Assembly (NCBI GenBank): GCA_963575745.1 | Contig: CAUYUJ010019936.1 | Location: 81,190-145,189, forward strand | DNA length: 64,000 bases | Reading direction: 5' to 3' | Source of the DNA: Prorocentrum cordatum | Lineage: Eukaryota > Sar > Dinophyceae > Prorocentrales > Prorocentraceae | Shown: one piece after another, positions 45,661 through 55,533 of the stretch | Layout of the letters: each line of letters opens with the position of its first letter | How positions within the stretch are numbered: position 1 is the first letter of the stretch | Notes under the pieces: model-generated | The model's input: the letters and a program-made list of their open reading frames with translations, nothing else | Database searches by the model: none | Told to the model about the DNA's origin: nothing | Made by a program: the position numbers and the translations under genes

Positions 45661-45954
45661 GGATGAGGAGGAGGATTAGGAGTAGGGGAAGAACAGAAAC
45701 GTTCGAAAACCTGAATTCCAGACGAAGAAGAAGAGAAACACGAAGAGGACGAGAAACAGAAGAAGATGAGTCAACAACAGCTGCTGAGGGGTGGAGAATT
45801 CTAGAATCCATGTTTCCAACCACCTTCATCCTATACGGGGAGAGGCGTACCTCTCCCCCCACTCCCTCTCCCTGGGTCTCGGTGGAAGAATTCGCGAGGG
45901 GGTAGAGCGTCCAAGATGGCCCTAGAAGGGCCCCAGATAGCCAAGTATGGCCTC
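45661..45954. other. Spacer, no gene recognised
   Basis: Purine-rich to mixed spacer between two repeats. Confidence 0.4.
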
Positions 45955-45988
45955 TCATCATCATCCTCATCCTCATCCTCATCCTCAA

Positions 45989-46050
<62 letters not shown>

Positions 46051-46093
46051 GCATCAGCATCAGCATCAGCATCAGCATCAGCATCAGCATCAG

Positions 46094-46152
<59 letters not shown>

Positions 46153-46155
46153 CCC
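45955..46155. repeat. CAT/CAG microsatellite
   Basis: CATCCT, CAT and CAGCAT repeats. Frames are poly-His, poly-Ser or poly-Met/Asp. Confidence 0.97.
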
Positions 46156-46204
46156 GTGGAACCAGTAGAAATGCGTGGGGATCCCAAGGATCCGTCAGGG
46201 CTCG

Positions 46205-46706
46205 ATTAAGAATCGGTAAGACATCCTTCAGGAATCCTTGGGAATCTTTCGGGAATCCGAGGGAACCCCAGGGAACCTCAAGGAACCCTGTAGGACACCA
46301 ACAACAACCTGCAAGAGTCGCAAGGAATCCTCGCGAATGCCCTGGCATCTCTAAGGAAGCCACAGCAATCTGCCAGGAACCTGCAGGAGTCCTTCAGGAA
46401 GCGGAATCAGAATCTCCAGGAGTCCTTCAGAAATACAGAAAGGAATCCCCATGAATCCCTCAAGAAGCCTTCGGGTCTCCTCTCTTGGAATATTTGAGGC
46501 ATCCGTCAGACCCCTTCAGGGCCTTCACAAACACGATGCTGAAATTCCCCCCATCTTGGAATGGCCTTGCGCAGCAAAGCCCTGACGGGATCCGGGACGG
46601 GGGGGAAGCAGATGAATGACTATGAATCGGATGTCGTACAAGGCGGGTGAACACGTTTTTTTGCTCGCAGTGTGCTTGCAGTTTCGATATCAAGATACTA
46701 CTGAGT
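46205..46706. repeat. GGAATCCTTCA degenerate repeat and spacer
   Basis: From 46215 to 46460 the sequence is degenerate GGAATCCTTCAGGAA / GGGAACCTCAAG units of about 13 bp. The remainder is spacer without a gene. Confidence 0.65.
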
Positions 46707-46889
46707 ATCGTTTAACCGATCCCCATCCCCAGCGGCGTGGCCTGGGCCCCACTGGCCGATTCACCCCCCTAGATTGGAATATTGGTCGTTACCCTCGAGT
46801 TTCGAGGGGTGTTCCCAACTGGGGTGGTAATTTGGAAGGGCCTCGAAGGGGATGGAGATGGGGATGGGGATGGTGATTGGTCAAACGAT
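46707..46889. mobile_element. Foldback element with ATCGTTTAACC termini
   Basis: A 183-bp element bounded by ATCGTTTAACCGATCCCCAT and the complement ATGGTGATTGGTCAAACGAT, with further inner pairing (CCCTCGAGTTTCGAGGG). A half copy is at 14010-14080. Confidence 0.65.
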
Positions 46890-47029
46890 GCCGAACCACT
46901 CACTCCCAGCCCCCCCCGTGTGGGCACGAGCTCGTCAACGCGCCCCAGGGACTTCTGGAGCCTCAAAAGAGCCCCGGGACGACTCAAGAGGGCCCAAGCA
47001 GAGCGCCATGACAATCCAAGAAAACATCG

Positions 47030-47740
47030 AGACGGTCTAGGGTGGCCGCACGACGGTCCAAGATCGCTTCGAGACGGCCCACGAGGCCCCCAAGACAACC
47101 CAATAGTGCCTCCAGAGGACCGCCGAGACGGCCTCAAGAACGACAGTCGGCGCACTCTATTAGGAAAACATACGCAGAAGGCATCTATACACCACCACCG
47201 TGCCAGGCCAGGGCCATCCTGGCCCTGGCATGGTGTATACGCCCTCCTGGCCGAGGCCAGAAGGGTCTGTACACCATCCTGGGGCCGAGGACGGCCCTGG
47301 CCTGGCACGATGGTGGTGTATAGATGCCCTCGCCGGAAAACATGCATTGTAGGCACGCTCGCCTTTCTTTGTCTGTGCTGCGTCCAAGACGGCCAAAGAA
47401 GCCCCCAAGATCGTCCGAAGACGGGCCGTGAGGCTCCTCAGAGGAGCCCCAAGACGGCCCAGGAGAGTCCCAAGACGGCCCCAGGGGCCCCCGAGACAGC
47501 CTAGAGAGGACCAGGAGGACCCCAAGAGTGGCACAAGAGGTCGAATGCGAAAGAACATCTAAGATGGCCCCACGAGCCCCCGAGAGGCCCCCGAGGCGCC
47601 CCCAAGATGCCTAAAAAGGTTCCCAAGAGGCCACCAAGAAGCCACAAAGAAGCCTCCAAGAGCCTCCCAATAAGCCCCCAGATGCAACAACGAACCCTCC
47701 AAGATGCACCTGAGATGCAACCCCAACAGCTCCTCAAATA
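47030..47740. repeat. CCAAGACGGCCC degenerate array
   Basis: Degenerate CCAAGAYGGCCC/CCCCCGAGAC units, interrupted by the short TIR element at 47172-47334. No gene. Confidence 0.7.
47172..47334. mobile_element. Short TIR element with 9-bp target duplication
   Basis: A 163-bp insert flanked by the direct repeat GGAAAACAT (47163-47171 and 47335-47343). Its arms pair over more than 30 bp: GGCATCTATACACCACCACC (from 47180) against GGTGGTGTATAGATGCC (ending 47328). The inner parts CAGGCCAGGGCCATCCTGGC and ATGGTGTATACGCCC add further hairpins. It has no coding capacity. Confidence 0.8.
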
Positions 47741-47990
47741 TCCTCGAATGCATCCAAGGAGTCGGCGGGATTGCGTAAGCCACTTGAATCGGGAACAAAG
47801 GGTACTTTTTCTGGCCACGGCCAACCTCGGCTTCGAGTAGGTTATGACAGGAATGTGAAAAAAAAACAAGGAAACCGGAGCCTCTTCTGAACCCAAAGTG
47901 ATCCTGTATTTCGGCGTATTGACTGTCCTCTCGAAACTTACATGTGCACAAACGCCTGTTCTTCGCTCCTGAGCATGTTGTGGTTTGTGT

Positions 47991-47992
<2 letters not shown>
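47741..47992. other. Spacer, no gene recognised
   Basis: Mixed-composition spacer before the TA repeat. A small minus frame (47951-47559) spans it without a motif. Confidence 0.35.

Positions 47993-48040
<48 letters not shown>
47993..48040. repeat. TA microsatellite
   Basis: About 23 TA dinucleotides. Confidence 0.98.
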
Positions 48041-48043
<3 letters not shown>

Positions 48044-48119
48044 TGTATGCCTCATGCTGGCTGCCTCGCGCAGTCCCTGCCTTCTCGGGGTGGCGAAGAG
48101 GCGTAGCAGCTGGGTTGTG

Positions 48120-48345
48120 CCCGCGCCAGGGATGAGCACGCCCGAAATGGTCTCGGAAAAGCGGGTACGGAGGGCTTGTGTCATACCGCGCGGGTCGTTC
48201 AACCTTTCAAAATCGGCCGGTACCGAAACGTCAGGTCGTTCAACATCGACCGATTCTGGGTCGCCCGCGGCGTCCAACGTTGAACGCCGGCGGCGGGGTC
48301 GCCGTCGGTCGACACGACGCGACCCAACCGTACGATACCTGAGGG
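48120..48345. mobile_element. Partial copy of the 10175-10435 foldback element
   Basis: Shares CGTTGAACGCCGGCGGCGGG, GGTCGACACGACGCGACCCA and ACCGTACGATACC with the right half of that element, and contains GTCGTTCAACCTTTC-type boxes. The left half is diverged. Confidence 0.55.
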
Positions 48346-48973
48346 CGGAAAACAATGTGGCATGCCAAGGGCGGAAAACAATGCGCGATGCCAAAGCAGA
48401 CTGGCGTCCAAAGCCGACAAGAAGGGAAGCGATAAAAAGAGGGGTCGGCTCAGACGGGGGGGCATCGGGCTTATGTCGGCGTGACATCGCCAGCAGATCG
48501 GCAATTGGCTCTCGATTGCGAATCCGAACGTCCATGTGGGAGGTGCGCTATCAGGTCTCTATCGGCGATCAATGGGCGACGCATCCTCACGATGGCTATC
48601 CCCCACATGACGAGTGCAGCTGCCGATGGGTTGGCGACGTTTTTCTCGAATCAGCAACGTCCGCGGCGACGCTGGCAGCACACCCGATTCAGAAGAGGCA
48701 CCATCTGTGATCTGTCTTTGTCCCCAATATTTCCGTGCTCATCGGTCGGAAGAGAGCAGATTGCATATCCACCCGCCCCCTAAAAAAGAAGGGATATAGA
48801 AAAGCAGTCGATGATTGAAGTATGAAGGCGCCTCAAGCAGATCGGGATCGAATCATCGGAACAAAACGCTACTCTCGGCGGCGAGCCCAGGGGGAAATGA
48901 GAAGGGGCGGGCTTTTAAAGAAAACTCGGGAGTCCCCCAACCTTCTGAGCAATTATCTACGCATTCCCGAACT
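48346..48973. other. No recognised gene
   Basis: Mixed-composition spacer. A plus frame (48039-48710) runs through the element above and is judged spurious. Confidence 0.4.
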
Positions 48974-49151
48974 AAAGAAAAACCGCATAAACATAAATGT
49001 TTGGCGTTCCGCGCGGATTTCTTTGGTCCGTGCTGGACCCCCCTCCCTGGCGCGCGGACCGCGCCAGGGGCGGCGCCAGGGGGCTCAGGCGTGGATCCGA
49101 GAAGTCTGCGCGGAGCGCCAACAGTTCATGTGCATGTGGTTTGTTCTTCTT
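48974..49151. mobile_element. MITE-B family foldback copy
   Basis: Left arm AAGAAAAACCGCATAAACAT then ATGTTTGGCGTTCCGCGCGG; right arm GTCTGCGCGGAGCGCCAACA then TGTGGTTTGTTCTTC. Loop GGCGCGCGGACCGCGCC. It ends about 60 bp from the 3' terminus of the large retrotransposon. Confidence 0.7.
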
Positions 49152-49213
49152 TCGGGGAGACGTAAGACGCGGGCACGGGGCTCGGGGGTTGGCCTGACGG
49201 GGGCCATCAGAAA

Positions 49214-49367
49214 CATGATCTACCCCACCCCTTGGCCAGAAAACCTCTTCAGACGCGCAGCGTGGCAACGCGGCAGGTTGCAAGGTTAGAGGCGCGAGCT
49301 GACGGACAGCCGCCTTGGGCGGCTGCAAACAGTTACACTTTGGCCTGGCGAGGCCTGGAGATCTCCC
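49214..49367 (-). repeat. Split direct repeat B2 (3' terminus)
   Basis: Second copy of the B unit, from GGGAGATCTCC to GGGGTAGATCATG on the minus strand. The element ends here, at the TCATG core. Sequence beyond it is unrelated to sequence beyond A1. Confidence 0.85.
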
Positions 49368-49374
49368 CCAAGTC

Positions 49375-49434
<60 letters not shown>

Positions 49435-49452
49435 AGGCAGGACGGGGTTCGG
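49368..49452. repeat. GA microsatellite between A2 and B2
   Basis: About 28 GA dinucleotides plus short flanks. In a Ngaro element A2 and B2 would normally abut, so this is probably an expansion at the junction. Confidence 0.9.
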
Positions 49453-49530
49453 GATGGCGCAGCAAAAACCTTGAGGGTTGATAACGGAAGCGGGGAAGAA
49501 CGATCAATGCTGTGCCCCGCACTCTCATGA
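49453..49530 (-). repeat. Split direct repeat A2
   Basis: A 78-bp copy of A1 located between B1 and B2 near the 3' end. On the minus strand it begins TCATGAGAGTGCGGGGCACA. It is followed by a short spacer and a GA microsatellite (49376-49431) before B2. Confidence 0.85.
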
Positions 49531-49679
49531 TCTACCCCACCCCTTGGCCAGAAAACCTTTTCAGACGCGCAGCGTGGCAACGCGGCAGGCTGCATGGTTA
49601 GAGGCGCGAGCTGACGGACGGCCGCCTTGGGCGGCTGCAAACAGTTACAGTTTGGTCTGGTGAGGCCAGGAGATCTCCC
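49526..49679 (-). repeat. Split direct repeat B1
   Basis: A 154-bp unit that starts one base after the methyltransferase stop codon and ends in the shared CATGA at the A2 boundary. It contains CCGCCCAAGGCGGC, a strong hairpin, and matches B2 along its whole length with few substitutions. Confidence 0.85.
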
Positions 49680-50489
49680 TTATCTAACACGTGGACTGCT
49701 TAAAAGGCGTTTATAAATTATTTCTGATAGCACCTTAGTCAGCTCTTTAGGATAGGCTTGAGCATGTATTCCAATTCCCCGAACAATCTTTACCCTCCAA
49801 GACGGCATGGCGGCAGCCTGTACGAGAACATACACCATTTGACATAAAACATCTGCGCTCTGCTGGAGAGAGATCAAGTCCATGGGATAACAGGGTCGTA
49901 CTCTTTTTTTCCAAGCCTCTCCGCACTGACAGAAATCCACGCGCACAAAAGCGGGAGATAGAACCTCGGCCCCAAAGGAAGTCAGTTTCACGAGCTTTTT
50001 CACAGCGGGGGCCTTCCAGACACGACTCGCGCGATGGTTCTCGATCGCCCAGGGGATCGCAGCTTTAGACGCGGTACGGCAACATCGCACAACAAACCAC
50101 ATCAACTGATTTCCTTCCTTGACTTTCTTGGCGTCTTTTCCCCCAAGGCCCGGGGGTCCCATGATAGACTTGGCTTCGTCCCGAAGTGGCCCTGGGCCAG
50201 TTCCACCCCATCGTCTCGCCGTGTTCCAAGTATTACAGGGCAGCCCGAACCACAGACAGCCAACCCTCCTGCTTCTAATCAGGGCGAGGACGCGCTGCTG
50301 GTTTTTCTTCTCCAGCAGGCTCACATCATTCAATATGTCCAAGCCCTCAGCTCGGACGCCGCGCCTTCTCAACGATGCAGTTAAGCGGCCTGGTCCTGAG
50401 AAGACCTCGAGGCAGCCTCGCCGACCAACAAGCCCCCATCGAGCTCCACCAGGGCGCGGAGCCGGAGACCTGCGCCGAGCTCTCGTCAC
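49680..50489 (-). CDS. Retrotransposon C5-cytosine-methyltransferase-like domain
   Basis: Lies in the -1 frame relative to the recombinase. The recombinase stop overlaps its first codons, so a -1 shift or an independent start is needed, and no in-frame ATG is obvious. Motifs in order: CLEVFSGPGRLTASL (SAM-binding motif I, about 50414), GCLWFGLPCNTWNTARR (motif IV with the catalytic PC kept, about 50240), PWAIENHRASRVW (motif VI, EN, about 50040) and FCQCGEAWKKR (motif VIII-like, about 49920). The stop (TAA, 49682-49680) abuts repeat B1. No stop lies inside. Related domains occur in dinoflagellate retroelements; whether this one methylates DNA is unknown. Confidence 0.7.
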   Translation of the reverse strand: MTRARRRSPAPRPGGARWGLVGRRGCLEVFSGPGRLTASLRRRGVRAEGLDILNDVSLLEKKNQQRVLALIRSRRVGCLWFGLPCNTWNTARRWGGTGPGPLRDEAKSIMGPPGLGGKDAKKVKEGNQLMWFVVRCCRTASKAAIPWAIENHRASRVWKAPAVKKLVKLTSFGAEVLSPAFVRVDFCQCGEAWKKRVRPCYPMDLISLQQSADVLCQMVYVLVQAAAMPSWRVKIVRGIGIHAQAYPKELTKVLSEIIYKRLLSSPRVR

Positions 50490-51307
50490 TTCCTTGCCGC
50501 CTTCGGCGGCTGCAGGGCGGCCTTGCGCCCCATCAGCGCGTCGCCCAGGGCGGCCGCGCGCATTTTCCCATGGTCGAGGACGTGAGGCACGACCATCGCG
50601 AGCATGTCTTGAACCTGACCCATCTTGGTATATCGACGAACGGAGCTCTCGGACTGCCACCTGCCGCGGGCCATCACCGCGGCCCTGTCCCTGCGCTCCC
50701 CGACGAGGTCGTGGACGGCACCTCCGTGCCCGCACTGGTAAAGCGACAGGCGATCGCGAAGTCCAAGGTCGAGAGCAGCTTTGTTCATCAGTTCGTTCAC
50801 CTCCTTCAGCTGGAAACCGGACAGGAAGGCGCCCATCGCCTTGCCCCGACTTCGCCTGTGCAGCGCCGCGCCGAGGTTGGGCAAGTACCCTTGGTCGATG
50901 ATGAGGCTGTTGTCGAACCCCCCGACCTGGTCCGGCACCCTCTCGTCGGACCCCCTGATGATCACCGCGTTGCGGCGGAGACCGTGCCCCGCCCCCGCCG
51001 CCGGCGGGACCGCATCCTTTGCCCGAAAGCTCAGCCCCCCCGACGGCCCCAGGTAGCACTCGAAGCACACCGCCAGCTACAACGCCATGCCCTGCCTCCC
51101 CTGCTGCGCCAAGTGCATCGCCAGCGCCGCCAGGATGACCCGAGGCAGCGGCAGCAGGCTGGTGGCAGGAGCGACCTTCCTCCACCCCTTCAAAGACCTC
51201 TGGGCACGCACCGGCGACCAGATCTGGCCGCTCTTAGCGCGGGCCTCCGCGAACTGGACGGCCGCGATGGTCTTCTCCGCGAGCGAGGGCCCGTGCCCGC
51301 CCAGGTA
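50486..51307 (-). pseudogene. Retrotransposon tyrosine recombinase (YR)
   Basis: One frame from the TAC at 51307 to the TGA at 50488-50486. It opens YLGGHGPSLAEKTIAA and KGWRKVAPATSLLPLPRVIL, the core-binding part. A TAG at 51079-51077 interrupts QGMAL/LAVCFECYLGPSG. The catalytic part has LYQCGHGGAVHD, GRW and SVRRYTK, giving the family His, the His/Trp position and the nucleophile Tyr. Relative to the YR consensus I know (YLRPSE, LRHGG), both Arg positions read Gly here (YLGPSG, CGHGG). Together with the nonsense codon this makes the copy inactive by inference. A YR would integrate the circular cDNA at the TCATG core. Confidence 0.75.
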
Positions 51308-54300
51308 CTTTCAGTAATGCTATTCTACTGGCGAAGCTTTTGACGACAAAACGTGATTCAAAAAAATAACGCTTAAACGCCACATGATCGGCATAGCGTT
51401 GGACGAATCTCGGCTGACCGAACGCGAGAACGCAAGCGTCCGCGCGACGCTCCTCGCTGCAAGCTGATGCCCAGATGGGGATCACGATTACAGCGCTTGG
51501 CGCGAAAAGGCGCGGACCGAATTGCCTACCAATCGCGACGTTGCGATCAGGAACCGCCGCGCCAATGACAGCGGTAGCAATGATAATCGTACAAACACAT
51601 TGGAGCAAGTGGCATTGCGACAGCCACATCAAAGGCGCCCTTGCGTTCAACGACACATTGAAGGTCGCGCAGCCACGCGCGAGCCCCATGCGACACTACA
51701 GCGCACAACAGCAAGATGAGCGCAAAAGTACACAAGCAAACGCGATGTGCGCGCCTGCGCGCGCTAACCTACAAACGCGTGGGCTCGCGGGCGCGCGCGC
51801 GCATGTTCGAGGGCAGTGGCGTCGCCTGAACTCGCGGCGCGGTGGCAACTGGTCGCGCAAAGCTGCAGGTCGCCAGGCGCACTTCTGAAAATTCTCGGGG
51901 ACGCAAAACAATAATGAAAACCGCGCTGCGCATCCAAGGCGACGCGATCACGCGAGACGCACTTTCGCGTGAGTCAGCGGGGCGGCGTCGGCAACGTGGC
52001 GGCGGGCAAGAACGCAGTAACTTGTGCTGCCGTGTTTGCAAATTCGGGCTTCCCCGTGAACTTTCGCGACCAGCACGGGTTCCCGAAACAGAAGAGCTTC
52101 CACTACACCAGGTATGGTGGAATGGCCCCTGCTAATAGTCTGGCGCGCGAGTGGGCCAGGCAAGGCAATTGTTTTTGCGCCGCGTGGGCCGACCATGACT
52201 GCTGCGAGGAAGATTATGCACTCACGCAGGAGGAGATCGATGGGCTCGGACACTACCGGAAAACCGTGGATACCTTGCACGCTTTCGCCAAGCCCGCCGA
52301 TCTGCCAGGATCCATGCTGGATCGGGGTCCACGTGGCGGCGCCGCCTCATGTGGGCGTACCCCCCAGGCGTTTCGTGGCCCCACATGGAGCTCCCCCGAA
52401 GGCCCCAGCGGCATGGCCCCATGGCGGTGCCGCCCATGTGGGCGCACCCCTCGCACGGTTCGCGGTCCCACATGGAGCTCCACTGACGGCCCCAGTGGCA
52501 GGATATGCATGGCGGCTGCGCCCCATTTGGGCGCACCCTTCGCTCGGTTCGCGGCCCCGCATGGAGTTCCACCAGAGGCCCTAGCGGCGCGGCCCACATG
52601 GCGGCGCCGCCCCATCTCGGCGCACCCCCCACGCAATCGTGGCCCCACTCGGTACCCACAGCTGCATATGGTTGGGTGTTTCGCCAGGCTTATCTTAGCC
52701 CAGGTCCAAATAAGCCTTTGCGAGGCCCCGTGGGCGACCGCGAAGGACTCTTTGAGTTTCTTGACATGCGTGGCCGCCCGCTCCTCGGCGCGAAAGAATT
52801 AAGTTACGTCGCCTGCTTGCTGCGTCACGCGCGGGGCGGACTTCATTAGCATTGTGCCCGCAGAGCATCCTGCGCACGTTTGTGATGCTGGCATCGAGGT
52901 TACAGATTGGAGACCAACGGTGCCGCGATCACTTCGGCGCCCGCTGTGCGTGGATCCGCCGGGACACGTGCTCTACAGGCAAATGTCTCTCTCATTTCGT
53001 CATCCTGCTCTTGCCGCCACTCTCGCATCCGCCCAGTGCTGTTTTTGCCTTGCCCTGGCTCGCGTTCCTTCTCGTTATCCTTCTGCGTCGCGCGCGTGCG
53101 CCCCTGCTGCAATTCGACCCGTCGGCCCCCCTGCATCTACGCGCTGCGGGCGGCGCCCAGCCGACAAAAAAAAACGACGATTTTTGTTTTATAAAAAATA
53201 ATAATACAAAAAAAAAGAAAAAGAAGAATAAGGGAAAAACAAAAAATGCCCCGACCTAATAGGCATACGCAAAAACCGAACCGACCCGACATAGAAACCA
53301 CCCCGACTAAAAAAAAAAAAATCGGCCCGACAAAATGGGCCGACAAAAAAAAAGGCGGGCCGACACAAAAAAACGACGGCCGCGACAAACAAATCCGACC
53401 GACCCAAGAAAGTGTCGCGACAAAATCGTTCCTGGCTTTCGCTGCGGGGCGGATTCACTGTAATTTCACAATTCGGATGCACCCCCCCTGGACCCCGCGG
53501 CAATTGTGTCCGACGGTCCGGGTGGACATTTCGTCGGTCAGTTTGGTGGGGCTGTCTGTCGAAGCAATCTGGTGCATCCACGAGGTCGCGCCGCGCACTG
53601 CGGCGCTTTCGTTGCAGCGCTGTTCGCCGAAGGCGCCTGTGCGTCGCCGAAAGCGACAGCCAGGTTCCTTTGGCAGGAGGGCTGGAGGGGAGGGGTAGAA
53701 TGGGAGGCGCGCGCGAATGAGGGGGGGGGAGGGGCAATGCGGCGCAGAGGAAGGGGGATGAGTCGGAAGGCGTGGATGAAACGGGGATAAAGAGGGGGAG
53801 GGATAATGGGGGCGGTTGAAGGGGAGCCGGGGACGTTCAGGGCCCCTCTTGGGGCCCTCTCGGAGCCGCCCCGGGGCTCCCCACGCGCCTCGGAAGACGC
53901 CGACAGGGCCCCAAGACGACCCCGAGAGAGCCCCAAGCGGGGCCTTGAGAGTTCCCCCCTGCTGTCAAGATGGCGGACCCTGCCGCTGAGGTCTGCGGTG
54001 GAGATCCCTATGGGGCCGCAAGCCGTGTGATGGGTGTGTGCGCTCAAATGGAGCGGCGTCGCTTTGTGGACCCTGCCACTCGCGCCTCCGGCGGGGCCCC
54101 CTTTGGGGCCACGGAACGATTGTTGGGCGCGCCGAAAGAAAGAAATTATACAGGGGGGGGCAGGAACGGAAAACATGGAGAAGAGGGGGGAAGGAGGAAG
54201 ACGACGACGAAGAAGGGGGAAGGGGAAGAGAGAAACGATGGGGCCGGAACAAAGAGGGGCGAATTAGTAGGGCGAGGTGGGAGGGGAAGGGGAAGATGTG

Positions 54301-55533
54301 GAAAAGGGGGAGGGGGGGCCAGGGAGGGGGAAAGCCAAGGAAAAGGGGAGGGATGGGGCAGGGGGGAGGGTGGACGAATAAGTAGGGAGGAGGAAGAAAG
54401 GGCGATAAAGGGAGAACGTTGGACGATGAGGGCAAACCGTGAAACGTCGCTGCAACCGCCAGCCCCAACTTGTCCGCAGCAGGGCCCAGATTCCTCCTCG
54501 ACGCCCCTGCGAGGCGCCCGCGAGTGCCACTTGAAGGCCCATGGCGCCGCCGAGAACGCCCGCGAGGCTTTGCAAGTTTTGCACGAAAGTCCCCAAGGCA
54601 TCTTGGAAATCCCCTCGCCCCAAAAAAGCGAAACCTGCACCGACGTCCAAAAGGCTCGCGACCCGCGACGCAGGCGCAGCGGCGGGGTTCGCCACAGGCA
54701 TCGGAATACCAACGCCTTCACACACACACACACGCACACGCGAATCTCCGATGGGAGCTTCCCGGGGCGAACTCCACGCAGCGCTCGCCCCGGCCGAACG
54801 ACGCCCCCCCCGAAGGGTTGGACCAGGCAAGCTGAAGTCGGGGATGCCCGCCGCCATGTCCCCTCGCCCTCTTCCTCCTCCTCGTCGTCTTCCCCCTCCT
54901 CCTCCTGCCAATATCCCTCCTCCTCCTCCTCCTCCCCCGCCGCGCCGCCATGACCCCCCCTTCGCCGCGCAATGCTACTGCGCGCCTGTTAGGACCGCGA
55001 ATCGCCCGGCGAACGCGAACGCCCAATGCGCGGGCCTACGTGATACGTCGAGAGCGCCTGGCACGCGCCCGCGATGCAATTCACGACCGAAATCGGAAAA
55101 TTAGCTCCGGCGGCGCCCATGCGGTGGGACACGCATGCGTTCGGCATCACCCGCGCGGGGTGGCTGACAAATTCGCGGCGTTGCAGTAAAAATGCCATTG
55201 TGCCCAACATCGTTTCGAAGCGCGCTGCGGTGCGCCGCGCTAGCGCGCGTGGGCTGCGGACTGCATGCGGTCCGCGCACTAATACGAGCGATTGAATCTG
55301 AAAGGGCAAGGCGTGGCACGTGCGTCATGAAACCGCGGCGCACGGCAGAAACACTTATGAGAAGAAAACTCGCGCGCTTCGCGTGCGTCCGTCGACCGAC
55401 GCTGCTAAATCAGGGCAAGCGCGCGGCGACGACCGCATTTGTTTCCACCAATCAATATGTCAAAAACATGCAAAACAAATTTGTCGAGGCCCTGGTTTTG
55501 TTTCCTGGTGGGGGAGGGACCCGAAAACTTCAC
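51308..55533 (-). other. 4.2-kb interruption of ORF2, candidate GT-AG intron
   Basis: The RT exon ends DYFD and the recombinase exon starts YLGGHG. Between them, on the minus strand, lie GTGAAGTTTTC at 55533 and ACTGAAAG ending at 51308, so GT-AG splicing joins the exons in frame. The shared TGAAG/TGAAAG at both ends alternatively suggests an insertion with a short target duplication. No terminal inverted repeat is visible. The interior has a degenerate repeat of CCCCACATGGAGCTCC (52330-52640), an AT-rich stretch (53165-53340), a GGGGA-rich stretch (54150-54400) and a CCT tract (54870-54950). A plus frame at 51969-52802 has a Cys-containing mixed start (NCFCAAWADHDCCEEDYALT) but is not recognised. 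Confidence 0.55.

Noticed and set aside
49376-49431. GA tract as a polypurine primer site of an LTR element
   Set aside because: The flanking repeats are arranged as B1-A2-B2, not as LTRs, and the tract is a plain dinucleotide microsatellite.
51090-51343. Plus-strand frames over the recombinase
   Set aside because: Shadow frames. The minus strand carries recognisable YR motifs.
51969-52802. 277-codon plus frame inside the 4.2-kb gap
   Set aside because: Its first third is of mixed composition, but the rest follows a degenerate repeat. No domain or conserved start supports it.
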